Assembly (NCBI GenBank): GCA_900546085.1 | Contig: URBS01000059.1 | Location: forward strand, 1 to 12,530 | DNA: 12,530 bases | Reading direction: 5' to 3' | DNA from: an uncultured Collinsella sp. | Lineage (GTDB): Bacteria; Actinomycetota; Coriobacteriia; Coriobacteriales; Coriobacteriaceae | Part shown: positions 1-6,415 of the stretch, piece after piece | Position numbering within the stretch: position 1 is the first letter of the stretch | Layout of the letters: each line of letters starts with the position of its first letter | Position numbers and translations under genes: made by a program | The notes under the pieces: generated by a model | Databases searched by the model: none | What the model saw: only the letters and a program-made list of their open reading frames with translations | Told to the model about the DNA's origin: nothing

Positions 1-786
1 ACGAATCATCACTCCGTCGGGGTCAATCTTATCTTGAATCTTCTTAAGGGTACGGCGCAGCAGGCGCGAGACCTGCACCTGCGAGATGCCAAGCTTCTTG
101 GCAATCTCGATCTGGGTCATGCCCTTAACGAAGCGCAACTCGATAACCTCGCGCTCGCGCGGCGAGAAATCGCGGATGGCTTCCTCGATTACCAGGCGGT
201 CATCGGTAAAGTCGAGCTCGCTGTCGTCGTCGGCATAGCGATCGAGAATCGAAGGCGCATCATCGGAATCGGACGCACCGGGGGCCTCGATGGGCACCGA
301 GGTATAGGCCGAGGACGATTCCATGGCTTCGAGCACCTCGTCAACGGTCACGCCAAGGTAATCGGCGATTTCCTCAACCTTGGGCGAACGCTGAAGCTCG
401 TTGGTGAGCTTATCGGTGGCCTGGTTAACCTTGGCAGAGAGCTCCTGCAGACGACGCGGCACGCGCACACTCCAGCCCTTGTCGCGGAAGTGGCGCTTAA
501 TCTCGCCCAAGATGGTGGGCGTGGCAAACGTCGTGAACTCAAGTCCGCGTTCAGGGTCAAAGCGGTCGATAGCCTTGAGCAGGCCCAAATAGCCGACCTG
601 CAAAAGGTCATCGAGCGGCTCGCCGCGGTTCTTAAATTTGTTGGCAAGAAACCTTACCAGATTCATATGGGACATGACGAGCTGCTCGCGGGCATCCGGA
701 TCACCGGTCTCCTTGTAACGACGAAACAGCTCGCGGGTTTTCTCCTTGTCCCAAGCGGTCTTGCCGCTCCGGGAACGTTCGGTCAT
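1..786 (-). CDS. SigB/SigF-family alternative RNA polymerase sigma factor (C-terminus cut by window edge)
   Basis: This sigma-70-type factor would direct RNA polymerase to stress or general-response promoters. The 262 visible codons carry region 2 at about residues 18-116, including LLQVGYLGLLKAIDRFDPERG and the family signature TPTILGEIKRHFRDKGW followed by VRVPRRLQEL, which is typical of the SigB/SigF/SigG group. Region 3 spans about 117-165. Region 4 spans about 205-255, with the helix-turn-helix MTQIEIAKKLGISQVQVSRL. A negatively charged linker (SDSDD, ADDDSE) lies at about 172-190. No stop codon is seen before the window edge; the family is usually about 255-265 residues, so only a few residues should be missing. 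The ATG at 786 lies one base after the stop of the RsbW-like gene, with AAGGCGG as a modest ribosome site, which implies translational coupling. The family is clear. I cannot tell which sigma-B/F paralogue it is. Confidence 0.93.
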   Translation of the reverse strand, partial: MTERSRSGKTAWDKEKTRELFRRYKETGDPDAREQLVMSHMNLVRFLANKFKNRGEPLDDLLQVGYLGLLKAIDRFDPERGLEFTTFATPTILGEIKRHFRDKGWSVRVPRRLQELSAKVNQATDKLTNELQRSPKVEEIADYLGVTVDEVLEAMESSSAYTSVPIEAPGASDSDDAPSILDRYADDDSELDFTDDRLVIEEAIRDFSPREREVIELRFVKGMTQIEIAKKLGISQVQVSRLLRRTLKKIQDKIDPDGVMIR

Positions 787-787
787 A

Positions 788-1165
788 TTAGATATCCGCC
801 TTGAGGTCGAGGGAAAGCGTTAGGGGCGCTGTAGTCTTTTCGTAGGAGTCGCACACACTCGCCAAAATGAGCTCGGCATACACGGCAGCCTGGTCATCCT
901 CATCGACAGTCGCCTGGTCGCCAAAGGTAAAGGTCATGCCCACATGCGATTCGTCGACATCGAATTTGATCGAGATATCGTCGGAATCAACAGCCGTGCA
1001 GCCAAAGATGAAGGCTTCTTCGGCAGCCATACGAATGTCCTCGATGCGATCGACGGACATAGAGCACAGGGCGCCGACGTTGGCGGCCGTCATGCGCACC
1101 AAGCGCGCGAGACGCGGATCACCGGCAACGCTCAGCGTAATGGGGCAGGTTGCTTCGCTACTCAT
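788..1165 (-). CDS. RsbW-like anti-sigma factor with degenerate HATPase domain
   Basis: This 125-residue protein is predicted to hold the downstream sigma factor inactive. The call rests on position directly upstream of a SigB/SigF gene, on length, and on a local match to the RsbW N-box region: RIEDIRMAAEEAF at about residues 40-52 resembles the family pattern of an acidic/basic helix ending in EAxxNA. The Asn that coordinates Mg-ATP is replaced (E50-A51-F52-I53-F54-G55). No DxGxG box and no glycine-rich second box is visible in residues 75-108, where FGDQAT and AAVYAELILAS stand instead. Kinase activity towards an anti-anti-sigma factor is therefore doubtful. The ATG at 1165 follows GAGGAG by seven bases and lies eight bases inside the end of the upstream gene. 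No STAS-domain antagonist is seen in the window. The family call is by weak similarity plus context. Confidence 0.72.
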   Translation of the reverse strand: MSSEATCPITLSVAGDPRLARLVRMTAANVGALCSMSVDRIEDIRMAAEEAFIFGCTAVDSDDISIKFDVDESHVGMTFTFGDQATVDEDDQAAVYAELILASVCDSYEKTTAPLTLSLDLKADI

Positions 1166-1745
1166 CGCAGGACTCCTCGGAGGTCTCGGCAGGCGTATAG
1201 GTGTAATACTGAGCAGGCTTAGCAGCGGGCTTCTGAACATCATCGTCGTCAGCAGCGGCATCGTCGTCGCCAATCAGAACGCGCTCAGTGGGCTGCTCGG
1301 CCTCGGCAGCGGCAGCGGCGAGCTTGCGATCGGCGTCGGCTGCAGGAGCCTTCACCTTATTGAAGAGCTTCTGCACGGCGCCAGCAGCAGAATCAGTCAC
1401 GCTCGATACGGCATTGCTGGCCTCGGCCACGCTGCCCGTGACCTCGGAAATGTCGCGAACGACCGCCTCAACCTCAACGAGGTTAGACGTCAGAGCATCA
1501 ACGGCAGTCTTGCTCGACTTGAGGAGCGGCTCCATCTGGGCAAGTGCCGGCGTAAGCTCGTCAACGGCGCCATCAAGCTTTGCCACTACGGGCTGCGCCT
1601 CGGCAATCGTATTGTTGAGGTCGGTTACCGTCTTGTCGAGCGAGTCGACAACGGTGCGGGTTTTGCGCAGGGTAAGCGCAAGCTCAACGATAGCCCACAC
1701 GCCGGCAACGGCAAGCAGCAGCAAGGCGATTTGAATGGGACTCAT
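1158..1745 (-). CDS. DUF948-like membrane-anchored coiled-coil protein
   Basis: This 195-residue protein has one N-terminal membrane segment (about residues 4-26, ending in positively charged LRKTR). A long helical stretch rich in V, L, D and T follows (about 30-125), with the heptad-like spacing of a coiled coil. After it come an alanine-rich segment (about 136-148), an acidic run DDDAAADDDD (about 159-168) and a Tyr/Thr-containing tail. That layout matches DUF948 (YtxG-like) general-stress proteins of Gram-positive bacteria, whose biochemical role is unknown. The ATG at 1745 has a strong ribosome site, GGGAGG, six bases upstream. Its TAG stop overlaps the start of the RsbW-like gene by eight bases, so it is the first gene of a three-gene sigma operon. 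Membrane anchoring would suit a role at the cell envelope, but a sensing role is only inference. Confidence 0.82.
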   Translation of the reverse strand: MSPIQIALLLLAVAGVWAIVELALTLRKTRTVVDSLDKTVTDLNNTIAEAQPVVAKLDGAVDELTPALAQMEPLLKSSKTAVDALTSNLVEVEAVVRDISEVTGSVAEASNAVSSVTDSAAGAVQKLFNKVKAPAADADRKLAAAAAEAEQPTERVLIGDDDAAADDDDVQKPAAKPAQYYTYTPAETSEESCDE

Positions 1746-1785
1746 ACAAGCCTCCCAAAGGAATCGAAATACAAACGCTTTCTAT

Positions 1786-1803
1786 GGTACCCCAAAGGGG
1801 ACC
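1786..1803 (-). promoter_or_regulatory. short inverted repeat carrying a GGGTAC sigma-B/F-like -10 upstream of the sigma operon
   Basis: On the minus strand, GGTCCCC-TTT-GGGGTACC forms a four-base-pair CCCC/GGGG stem that extends to GGT/ACC past a one-base bulge. It contains GGGTAC (1792-1787), close to the GGGTAT -10 box of sigma-B and mycobacterial sigma-F. I find no convincing GTTT-type -35 at the expected distance. No T-run follows, so it is not a terminator. The remaining 100 bases between rarA and the DUF948-like gene show nothing else I can name. Confidence 0.25.
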
Positions 1804-1845
1804 GAACATGCCAAGAGCAGCAACGTGGGACAAAATTATCAGCAG

Positions 1846-3195
1846 CTACTTCGGTGCATTCCCGCTGCGGTCGCGTTCGCTTTGCTCTACGCGCCATTCT
1901 TCCCAACCGCGGCCGGCAGGCTGCCAAAATGCACCGCGTTCTAAGCCTTCGGGCAAATAGCGCTGGTCGACCCAGCCTTCGGGATAATCGTGCGGATACT
2001 TATACACACCGTATTCATCGCTGCCCGGGCGATGGCGATCGCGTAGATAACTCGGCACCTCGCGAAGCCCACTAGAATGGATATCGGCCAGCGCCGCATC
2101 GATTGAAGCCTCACACGCGTTGGATTTAGGCGCCAAGCACACATAGAGTGCAGCCTGAGCCAGGTTAATGCGGCACTCGGGATAGCCAATGACCTCGGCA
2201 GACTTAAACGCGGCATGCGCCACCAAAAGCGCCTGCGGATCGGCGTTGCCAACATCCTCAGAAGCCTGAATCATAATACGGCGTGCAATAAACTTAGGAT
2301 CCTCCCCTGCATCGATCATGCGCGCGAGCCAATAAATGGTGGCATCGGGGTCGCTGCCGCGCATGGACTTAATGAACGCACTGATAATGTCGTAGTGCAT
2401 GTCACCGTTTTTGTCATACGAAAACCCACGGCGCGGATTGGCGATCTTCACATCGTCGACCGTGATGGGATACCGCTCCCCCGCCGCCGGAGCCGGCGTC
2501 CCCTCGGTATCGGGACGCGTGACGGCAATCTCGCTCGCCAACTCAAGCGTCGTCAGGGCCGAGCGTGCATCACCCGCTGCCAGCGTGCAAATAGTCTTGA
2601 CCGTATCATCATCGGCCGAGAATTTGCCGTTCAGGCCCTGAGGTGCCTCGAGCGCACGCTCGATAAGCATGGCGATATCCTCGTCCTTTAAATGCTCAAG
2701 CTCCACGACTCGACCACGTGAGAGAAGCGCCGAGTTGACCTCGAAGTACGGATTCTCCGTCGTAGCGCCAATCATAATGACGGTACGGTTCTCAACTGCA
2801 TGCAGCAGGGCATCCTGCTGCGACTTAGAGAAGCGGTGAATCTCATCGATGAATAGAATGGTGCGGCGGTCGTACGTATTCAGACGGGTCTTAGCCTCAT
2901 CGATCACGCGGCGCAAGTCCTTTACGGTGCCCGTCACGGCGCTGACCTCGACAAACTCGCTCTTGGTATGGTTGGCGATAATGTGGGCCAGCGTCGTCTT
3001 ACCCGTACCGGCCGGCCCGTACAGAATCACGCTCGAAAGCACGTCGTGCTCGATCGCGGCACGCAACCATGAGCCCTTACCGACGGCCTTTTGCTGGCCC
3101 ACATACTCGTCGAGCGAATTGGGGCGCATGCGCACCGCAAGCGGCGCATTCTGAAAGGAACGCTCGCGCGTCGAAGCAGAAAAAAGGTCGTCCAT
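1846..3195 (-). CDS. rarA: Replication-associated recombination protein A (RarA/MgsA AAA+ ATPase)
   Basis: RarA is a clamp-loader-like AAA+ ATPase that acts at stalled replication forks and ssDNA-dsDNA junctions. From the ATG at 3195 the product is 449 residues, near the usual 430-450. Visible landmarks are the N-terminal PLAVRMRPNSLDEYVGQ, Walker A GPAGTGKTT (about 60-68), Walker B with ILFIDEIHRFSKSQQDALL, sensor 1 GATTENPYFEVNSALLSR, and sensor 2 GDARSALTTLE. The C-terminal half carries the MgsA-type tetramerisation region (IISAFIKSMRGSDPDATIYWLARM, RRIMIQASEDVG) and a DYPEGWVDQRYLPEG tail. ATGs at 3201 and 3210 and a TTG at 3213 are in frame. I prefer 3195 because homologues typically begin MDxLF and because CGGGATGG lies just upstream. 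The gene lies 60 bases after the dGTPase-like gene, with an SOS-box candidate between them. Confidence 0.96.
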   Translation of the reverse strand: MDDLFSASTRERSFQNAPLAVRMRPNSLDEYVGQQKAVGKGSWLRAAIEHDVLSSVILYGPAGTGKTTLAHIIANHTKSEFVEVSAVTGTVKDLRRVIDEAKTRLNTYDRRTILFIDEIHRFSKSQQDALLHAVENRTVIMIGATTENPYFEVNSALLSRGRVVELEHLKDEDIAMLIERALEAPQGLNGKFSADDDTVKTICTLAAGDARSALTTLELASEIAVTRPDTEGTPAPAAGERYPITVDDVKIANPRRGFSYDKNGDMHYDIISAFIKSMRGSDPDATIYWLARMIDAGEDPKFIARRIMIQASEDVGNADPQALLVAHAAFKSAEVIGYPECRINLAQAALYVCLAPKSNACEASIDAALADIHSSGLREVPSYLRDRHRPGSDEYGVYKYPHDYPEGWVDQRYLPEGLERGAFWQPAGRGWEEWRVEQSERDRSGNAPK

Positions 3196-3234
3196 AGCCA
3201 TCCCGTGCATCAATCAAAAACGTTTTCCACAAAC

Positions 3235-3240
3235 AGTATA
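3235..3240 (-). promoter_or_regulatory. candidate -10 box (TATACT) for rarA
   Basis: TATACT on the minus strand matches the sigma-A -10 consensus at five of six positions and lies 39 bases before the preferred rarA start. No good -35 is seen; the region that should hold it is occupied by the SOS-box-like palindrome at 3252-3265. A weak -35 can occur at regulated promoters, so the call is tentative. Confidence 0.4.
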
Positions 3241-3251
3241 CCGAATAAATA

Positions 3252-3265
3252 CGAACTACCGTTCG
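3252..3265. promoter_or_regulatory. LexA-type SOS box, CGAAC-N4-GTTCG
   Basis: CGAAC-TACC-GTTCG has exact half-sites of the Gram-positive/actinobacterial LexA operator. The symmetry extends one base further on each side (ACGAAC/GTTCGT, 3251-3266). It overlaps the stop codon of the dGTPase-like gene (TAG, 3258-3256) and lies 57 bases upstream of rarA, covering the area a -35 box would occupy for the TATACT at 3235-3240. RarA works in replication-fork repair, so the placement makes biological sense. The central four bases do not follow the purine/pyrimidine preference described in Bacillus. The same palindrome could be a six-base-pair hairpin with an AT-rich tail acting as a weak terminator. 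Confidence 0.6.
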
Positions 3266-4503
3266 TTAATATAGGTACGGTGTGGAAACTTCAAGCCCGG
3301 GAACAGCTTGCTCGTCAGCTCGCAGAAATAGCCGTCTGTCATGCTCGCGATGTAATCCACCACCGCTTGATCCTTGTCGTCCTGCCAGGTATAAGTGCGA
3401 TCGTAGTAGGAAAGCTGCTGTTCAATGCGCGAAATATGATGCTTAAAGATATACGAAGACTCGTCGCCTTCGTATATATCCTGCAGGCAACGGTCGTAGA
3501 GTTTTTCGAATGCCTCGCGCAACTCCGCCTCGGAATCGCCCTCGATGCCGCCCTTGCTGTAGATCTTCTCGTAGTTCTCGCGCTTGGCCCGGCGGATTTC
3601 CTCAAACAGGTCCTCGCTCATCTCGATACGCGGTTTACCGTAACTATGTTCCACGATATCGATGGAGGCGTGTGTGAGGATCCAACTGTTGTAGGCACCG
3701 CCCCGGTCATCATCAAAAGCGTCGGGCGAAAGCAGGCCCGCCGCGATCGCATCCTGACGGTCACGACCGACGTAGGCGAGGATGTCCGAAATGCGAACGA
3801 CGCAGCCCTCGAGCGTCATGGGACGCAGGTGCTCAATAGCGCCATAGCCTGTGGCGATACAGTCCTCAACCGTCTGATCGAACTGGTCAAAGGAGCTCAT
3901 GTCCGAGAGCTCAAACACACGCTGCTCGTACTCGCCGTTATGGCATAGAACGCCGTCGAGCGTCTGGAGTGACACGTTACGGCCGTACAGCGCGTCGAGC
4001 ACGCGGACCGACTGCACGTTATGGAAAAAATAACGCCCCGTACGCTCGTGGTAGATATCGTTGAGGAATCGCTCACCGGCATGGCCGAAAGGCGTGTGTC
4101 CCAAGTCGTGGCCCAGGCCAATCGCCTCGATCAGATCGCAATTGAGCCCCAGGGCGCGACCGATATCGCGCGCAATGCGGGAGACAAGCTGCACGTGCAA
4201 ACCGCGGCGTGACAGATCGTCATTGCTACGGAAGCTAAAGACCTGCGTTTTGCCTGCATAACGGGTGTACGCCGGAAGATGAAGTATCTTTTCGGTATCG
4301 CGCATAAACGCCGGACGCATAAGCGTGCCTTTGTCGGCGGCGCGATCAATACGACGAATGACCTGATCGTCGTTGCAACGATACGGGTTAACATAGCCCG
4401 AAGCACGATCGGTGGCAATGCGCTCGAAAAGTTCGGGCGACAACGCCGAGGGAATACGGTCCATGCGCGCCTTAATGACGGTCGTTTCTTGATTAGTTGC
4501 CAT
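3256..4503 (-). CDS. dGTPase-like HD-domain phosphohydrolase
   Basis: This 415-residue metal-dependent HD phosphohydrolase resembles deoxynucleoside triphosphate triphosphohydrolases, which cleave dGTP/dNTPs to nucleoside and triphosphate. Dgt-type landmarks in order are ILHLPAYTRYAGKTQVF (about 73-89), the H103 helix HVQLVSRIARDIGRALGL, the HD motif GLGHDLGHTPFGHAGE (H132, D133), FFHNVQSVRVLD (about 159-170), GVLCHNGEYE, and RISDILAYVGRDRQDAI with the last metal ligand D240. Canonical Dgt has RRLKHKTQVF and RTRLTH; here YTRYAGKTQVF and RRGLHVQL replace them, so nucleotide specificity may differ. I chose the ATG at 4503 because AAGGAG stands seven bases upstream. The prepilin peptidase stop lies 31 bases before it, so the two genes are probably cotranscribed. 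Confidence 0.88.
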   Translation of the reverse strand: MATNQETTVIKARMDRIPSALSPELFERIATDRASGYVNPYRCNDDQVIRRIDRAADKGTLMRPAFMRDTEKILHLPAYTRYAGKTQVFSFRSNDDLSRRGLHVQLVSRIARDIGRALGLNCDLIEAIGLGHDLGHTPFGHAGERFLNDIYHERTGRYFFHNVQSVRVLDALYGRNVSLQTLDGVLCHNGEYEQRVFELSDMSSFDQFDQTVEDCIATGYGAIEHLRPMTLEGCVVRISDILAYVGRDRQDAIAAGLLSPDAFDDDRGGAYNSWILTHASIDIVEHSYGKPRIEMSEDLFEEIRRAKRENYEKIYSKGGIEGDSEAELREAFEKLYDRCLQDIYEGDESSYIFKHHISRIEQQLSYYDRTYTWQDDKDQAVVDYIASMTDGYFCELTSKLFPGLKFPHRTYINER

Positions 4504-4534
4504 GGCATGCTCCTTAAAAAGGATGCGCAATCGG

Positions 4535-4957
4535 TTACAATGTCCAGCCCACGACCTCGATTATGGCAAATATCGGCACCAAAAACGGGAGCAATGGCAG
4601 GGAGCGCGATTTTGTGAAGAGGCAGGAGAGGGCCAGGACCAGGAGCGCAACGGCAAATGCCACGATGCCGCCCAGAGGGTCGAGCGTGCAAAGCGCGAAA
4701 AGCGCCTTGGCATCCCCCATGCCGATGCCGGGGGCTTGGCGAACACGACGCCAGAGCGACTCAGTGAGCACAAGGGCAAGGTAGACGATGACCGCAAGAC
4801 CGGCGTGGTCAAGCGCCGTGTTAACACCTCTGTCGAGCCAAACGCCTGCAAGCGCCGCCACCGCACACACGCCGGCAAGCTCATTGGGAAACCGCCGCTC
4901 ACGGGCATCAATCACCGCGCCGGCAAAGATACAAATCCAAAACGGGATATAGACCAT
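4535..4957 (-). CDS. Minimal A24-family prepilin peptidase (CpaA/TadV-like)
   Basis: This 140-residue integral membrane protein keeps only the catalytic half of a type IV prepilin peptidase. Both expected aspartates are visible: D17 in VIDARERRFPNELAG and D82 in the GxGD-type motif GIGMGDAK. Hydrophobic segments are seen at about 3-16, 27-40, 52-66, 84-112 and 119-138. It lacks the N-terminal cysteine-rich methyltransferase part of PilD, as in CpaA/TadV-type enzymes. The ATG at 4957 is set by a strong AAGGAGG six bases upstream; the longer upstream reading frame passes through a palindrome and is not protein-like. No pilin or secretion ATPase gene is in the window, so its substrate would have to be encoded elsewhere. 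Thirty-one bases separate it from the dGTPase-like gene. Confidence 0.87.
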   Translation of the reverse strand: MVYIPFWICIFAGAVIDARERRFPNELAGVCAVAALAGVWLDRGVNTALDHAGLAVIVYLALVLTESLWRRVRQAPGIGMGDAKALFALCTLDPLGGIVAFAVALLVLALSCLFTKSRSLPLLPFLVPIFAIIEVVGWTL

Positions 4958-4989
4958 TAAAAACCTCCTTGGGCAGTCACTCAAAAGCA

Positions 4990-5029
4990 AAAACCACCAC
5001 AAAGGTGCAGGCACCTTTGTGGTGGTTTT
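4990..5029. repeat. Perfect 19-bp inverted repeat with 2-base spacer (terminator-like)
   Basis: The arms at 4990-5008 and 5011-5029 are exact reverse complements around an AG spacer. The arms run from AAAACCACCAC to AAAGGTGC. On the minus strand the hairpin follows the glycosyltransferase stop by eight bases and is followed by TTTTTGCTTTT, as in an intrinsic terminator. Plus-strand read-out ends in only four T's. The sequence GTGGTGGTT recurs at 5031-5039, over the glycosyltransferase stop codon. The next gene's ATG is only about 30 bases past the T-run, which leaves no room for a separate promoter. It may be a terminator with read-through, an RNA-processing signal, or a dispersed palindromic element. 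Confidence 0.75.
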
Positions 5030-5037
5030 GGTGGTGG

Positions 5038-6333
5038 TTATTTGGCGCCTTGCATGACCTCGTCGAGGGTAACGTTGACGGCGTGTTGCGTCGGGACCCA
5101 GTCGACTTTCAGGAACAACGCAGCCACCGTAATGGGGATATAACTGAACATAAAGATCGGGAAGGTAAACAGGTTGGTCACCAGGCGCCACTTTTGAGCG
5201 CAATGAATGTGCTTGTACTCAAAGATGGTCGTGAGCAGCGCCAGGATAAAGAAGGTCTGGTACATCATCACGAACGTCATGATAAGCGAGGCGGCACAAG
5301 CCTGCATCTCGACCTCGGTAGCCAAGAAACCATGCGAAAGGCCACCCACGATCAGGAATGTCGCATTGGCGAGCATGGAGATCAGGGACAGCAGCATGCC
5401 CGGAGCGATGGTCATAAACATGTCATATGCGGCAAAGCGATGATAGCGGAACGTCGACTTGACCAGATGCTTGCCGTAGGTAAAAAAGACCTGGTAGAAG
5501 CCCTTGGTCCAGCGCATGCGCTGTTTCCAGGACGCCTTAAACGTCACCGGCTGCTCGTCAAAGAACTCCGCCGGCGCATAACCGATGCGGATGCCGTGAA
5601 TGGCGCAGAACGTGGTGAACTGGATATCCTCGGTCAGTGTATGGAACTGCCAGCCGTGCATGCCCTCGATAACACTGGCGGAGATAAGGTAGCCCGAGCC
5701 CGAGACGGCGCAGGACGTCTTGCAGATATTACGCGCGTTGTTGAGGAAGCGGGCCTCACGCAAATACCAGGTGGCGTTGGCAGAGGAAATCCACGAACTG
5801 CCGAAGTTCTTGGAGTTACGATAGCTCGTGACCACATGAAAGCCCTGGTCAAAGGCATCATTCATCTTGGAGACGTAATCGCGGGAGATAACATTGTCGG
5901 CATCGAAGATAAAGTAGCCCTCAAACGTGTCGGGATACTCGTTGAGAATGCGATCGAAACCAAAGTCCATGACCCAGCTCTTGCCCTTGCGGGCCAGGTC
6001 ATTGCGCTCGTAAACAATGGCACCGGCCTCGCGCGCGAGCTGCGCCGTGTTGTCGGTGCAAGCATCGGCGACCACGAAGACCTCGATGAGCTCGGACGGA
6101 TAATCCTGGTCCTTAATGGAGCGAACGAGGTTGGCGATAACGGCCTCCTCGTTGTGTGCTGCAATAAAGAAGGCATACCGGTGGAGTTTTTTGGCCTTGG
6201 GAGGCGCGACCTCGCCGCGGAGAGCACCGATGACAAAGAAGACCACCTGGTACAAGAAGCAGACCGTGAGCAGCGTGACGACAATCTGGTTGAAGATCAC
6301 GATGGGTGTGTTGGTTTGTAAAAAGGCGAGCAT
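5038..6333 (-). CDS. Membrane-bound processive family-2 glycosyltransferase
   Basis: This 431-residue GT2 enzyme is of the cellulose-synthase/IcaA-like group, which polymerises a sugar from a nucleotide-sugar donor at the inner face of the membrane. An N-terminal membrane segment (about 12-37) precedes a cytosolic GT-A domain: FFIAAHNEE (about 55-63), VVADACTDNT with D90, the DxD-type FDADN (143-147), TED (234-236, catalytic base region) and QRMRW (271-275, the QxxRW motif of processive synthases). Three or four C-terminal membrane segments follow (about 305-332, 346-370, 386-410). The ATG at 6333 has GGGAG six bases upstream. No polysaccharide deacetylase, c-di-GMP domain or export partner accompanies it here, so the polymer cannot be named. 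Confidence 0.9.
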   Translation of the reverse strand: MLAFLQTNTPIVIFNQIVVTLLTVCFLYQVVFFVIGALRGEVAPPKAKKLHRYAFFIAAHNEEAVIANLVRSIKDQDYPSELIEVFVVADACTDNTAQLAREAGAIVYERNDLARKGKSWVMDFGFDRILNEYPDTFEGYFIFDADNVISRDYVSKMNDAFDQGFHVVTSYRNSKNFGSSWISSANATWYLREARFLNNARNICKTSCAVSGSGYLISASVIEGMHGWQFHTLTEDIQFTTFCAIHGIRIGYAPAEFFDEQPVTFKASWKQRMRWTKGFYQVFFTYGKHLVKSTFRYHRFAAYDMFMTIAPGMLLSLISMLANATFLIVGGLSHGFLATEVEMQACAASLIMTFVMMYQTFFILALLTTIFEYKHIHCAQKWRLVTNLFTFPIFMFSYIPITVAALFLKVDWVPTQHAVNVTLDEVMQGAK

Positions 6334-6367
6334 GCAGGCTCCCAGGAACGTGTTACGTAAACAACCG

Positions 6368-6397
6368 TATATCTTACCGCAGGCTTACCGAGTTCAA
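6368..6397 (-). promoter_or_regulatory. weak candidate sigma-A promoter for the glycosyltransferase
   Basis: In the 82-base gap after the pseudouridine synthase, the minus strand has TTGAAC (6397-6392) followed after 15 bases by TAAGAT (6376-6371), or after 18 bases by GATATA (6373-6368). Both spacings are off the ideal 17. No terminator hairpin is seen in this gap, so read-through from the upstream gene is equally possible. Confidence 0.25.
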
Positions 6398-6415
6398 GAA
6401 ACCACCTAATACTGG

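Noticed and set aside
34..804. 256-codon plus-strand open frame at the left edge
   Set aside because: It is antisense to a clear sigma factor whose frame is open through the window edge.
1786..1803. the small CCCC/GGGG hairpin as a rarA terminator
   Set aside because: The stem is only four uninterrupted base pairs and no T-run follows on either strand.
867..2075. 402-codon plus-strand open frame across the sigma operon and the rarA end
   Set aside because: It spans several minus-strand genes and the intergenic gap, without a ribosome site or recognisable domain.
3256..4503. dGTPase-like gene as an anti-phage dNTP-depletion defence gene
   Set aside because: Some phage-defence enzymes are dGTPases, but this one lies among housekeeping genes next to rarA, with no defence partners, mobile-element marks or compositional shift.
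4958..5203. N-terminal extension of the prepilin peptidase to 5203
   Set aside because: The extension translates the palindrome and the antisense of the glycosyltransferase end. The strong AAGGAGG ribosome site sets the start at 4957.
4969..6321. 450-codon open frame opposite the glycosyltransferase
   Set aside because: It is an antisense shadow with a charged, repetitive, domain-free product that begins in the palindrome. The minus-strand glycosyltransferase has every family motif.
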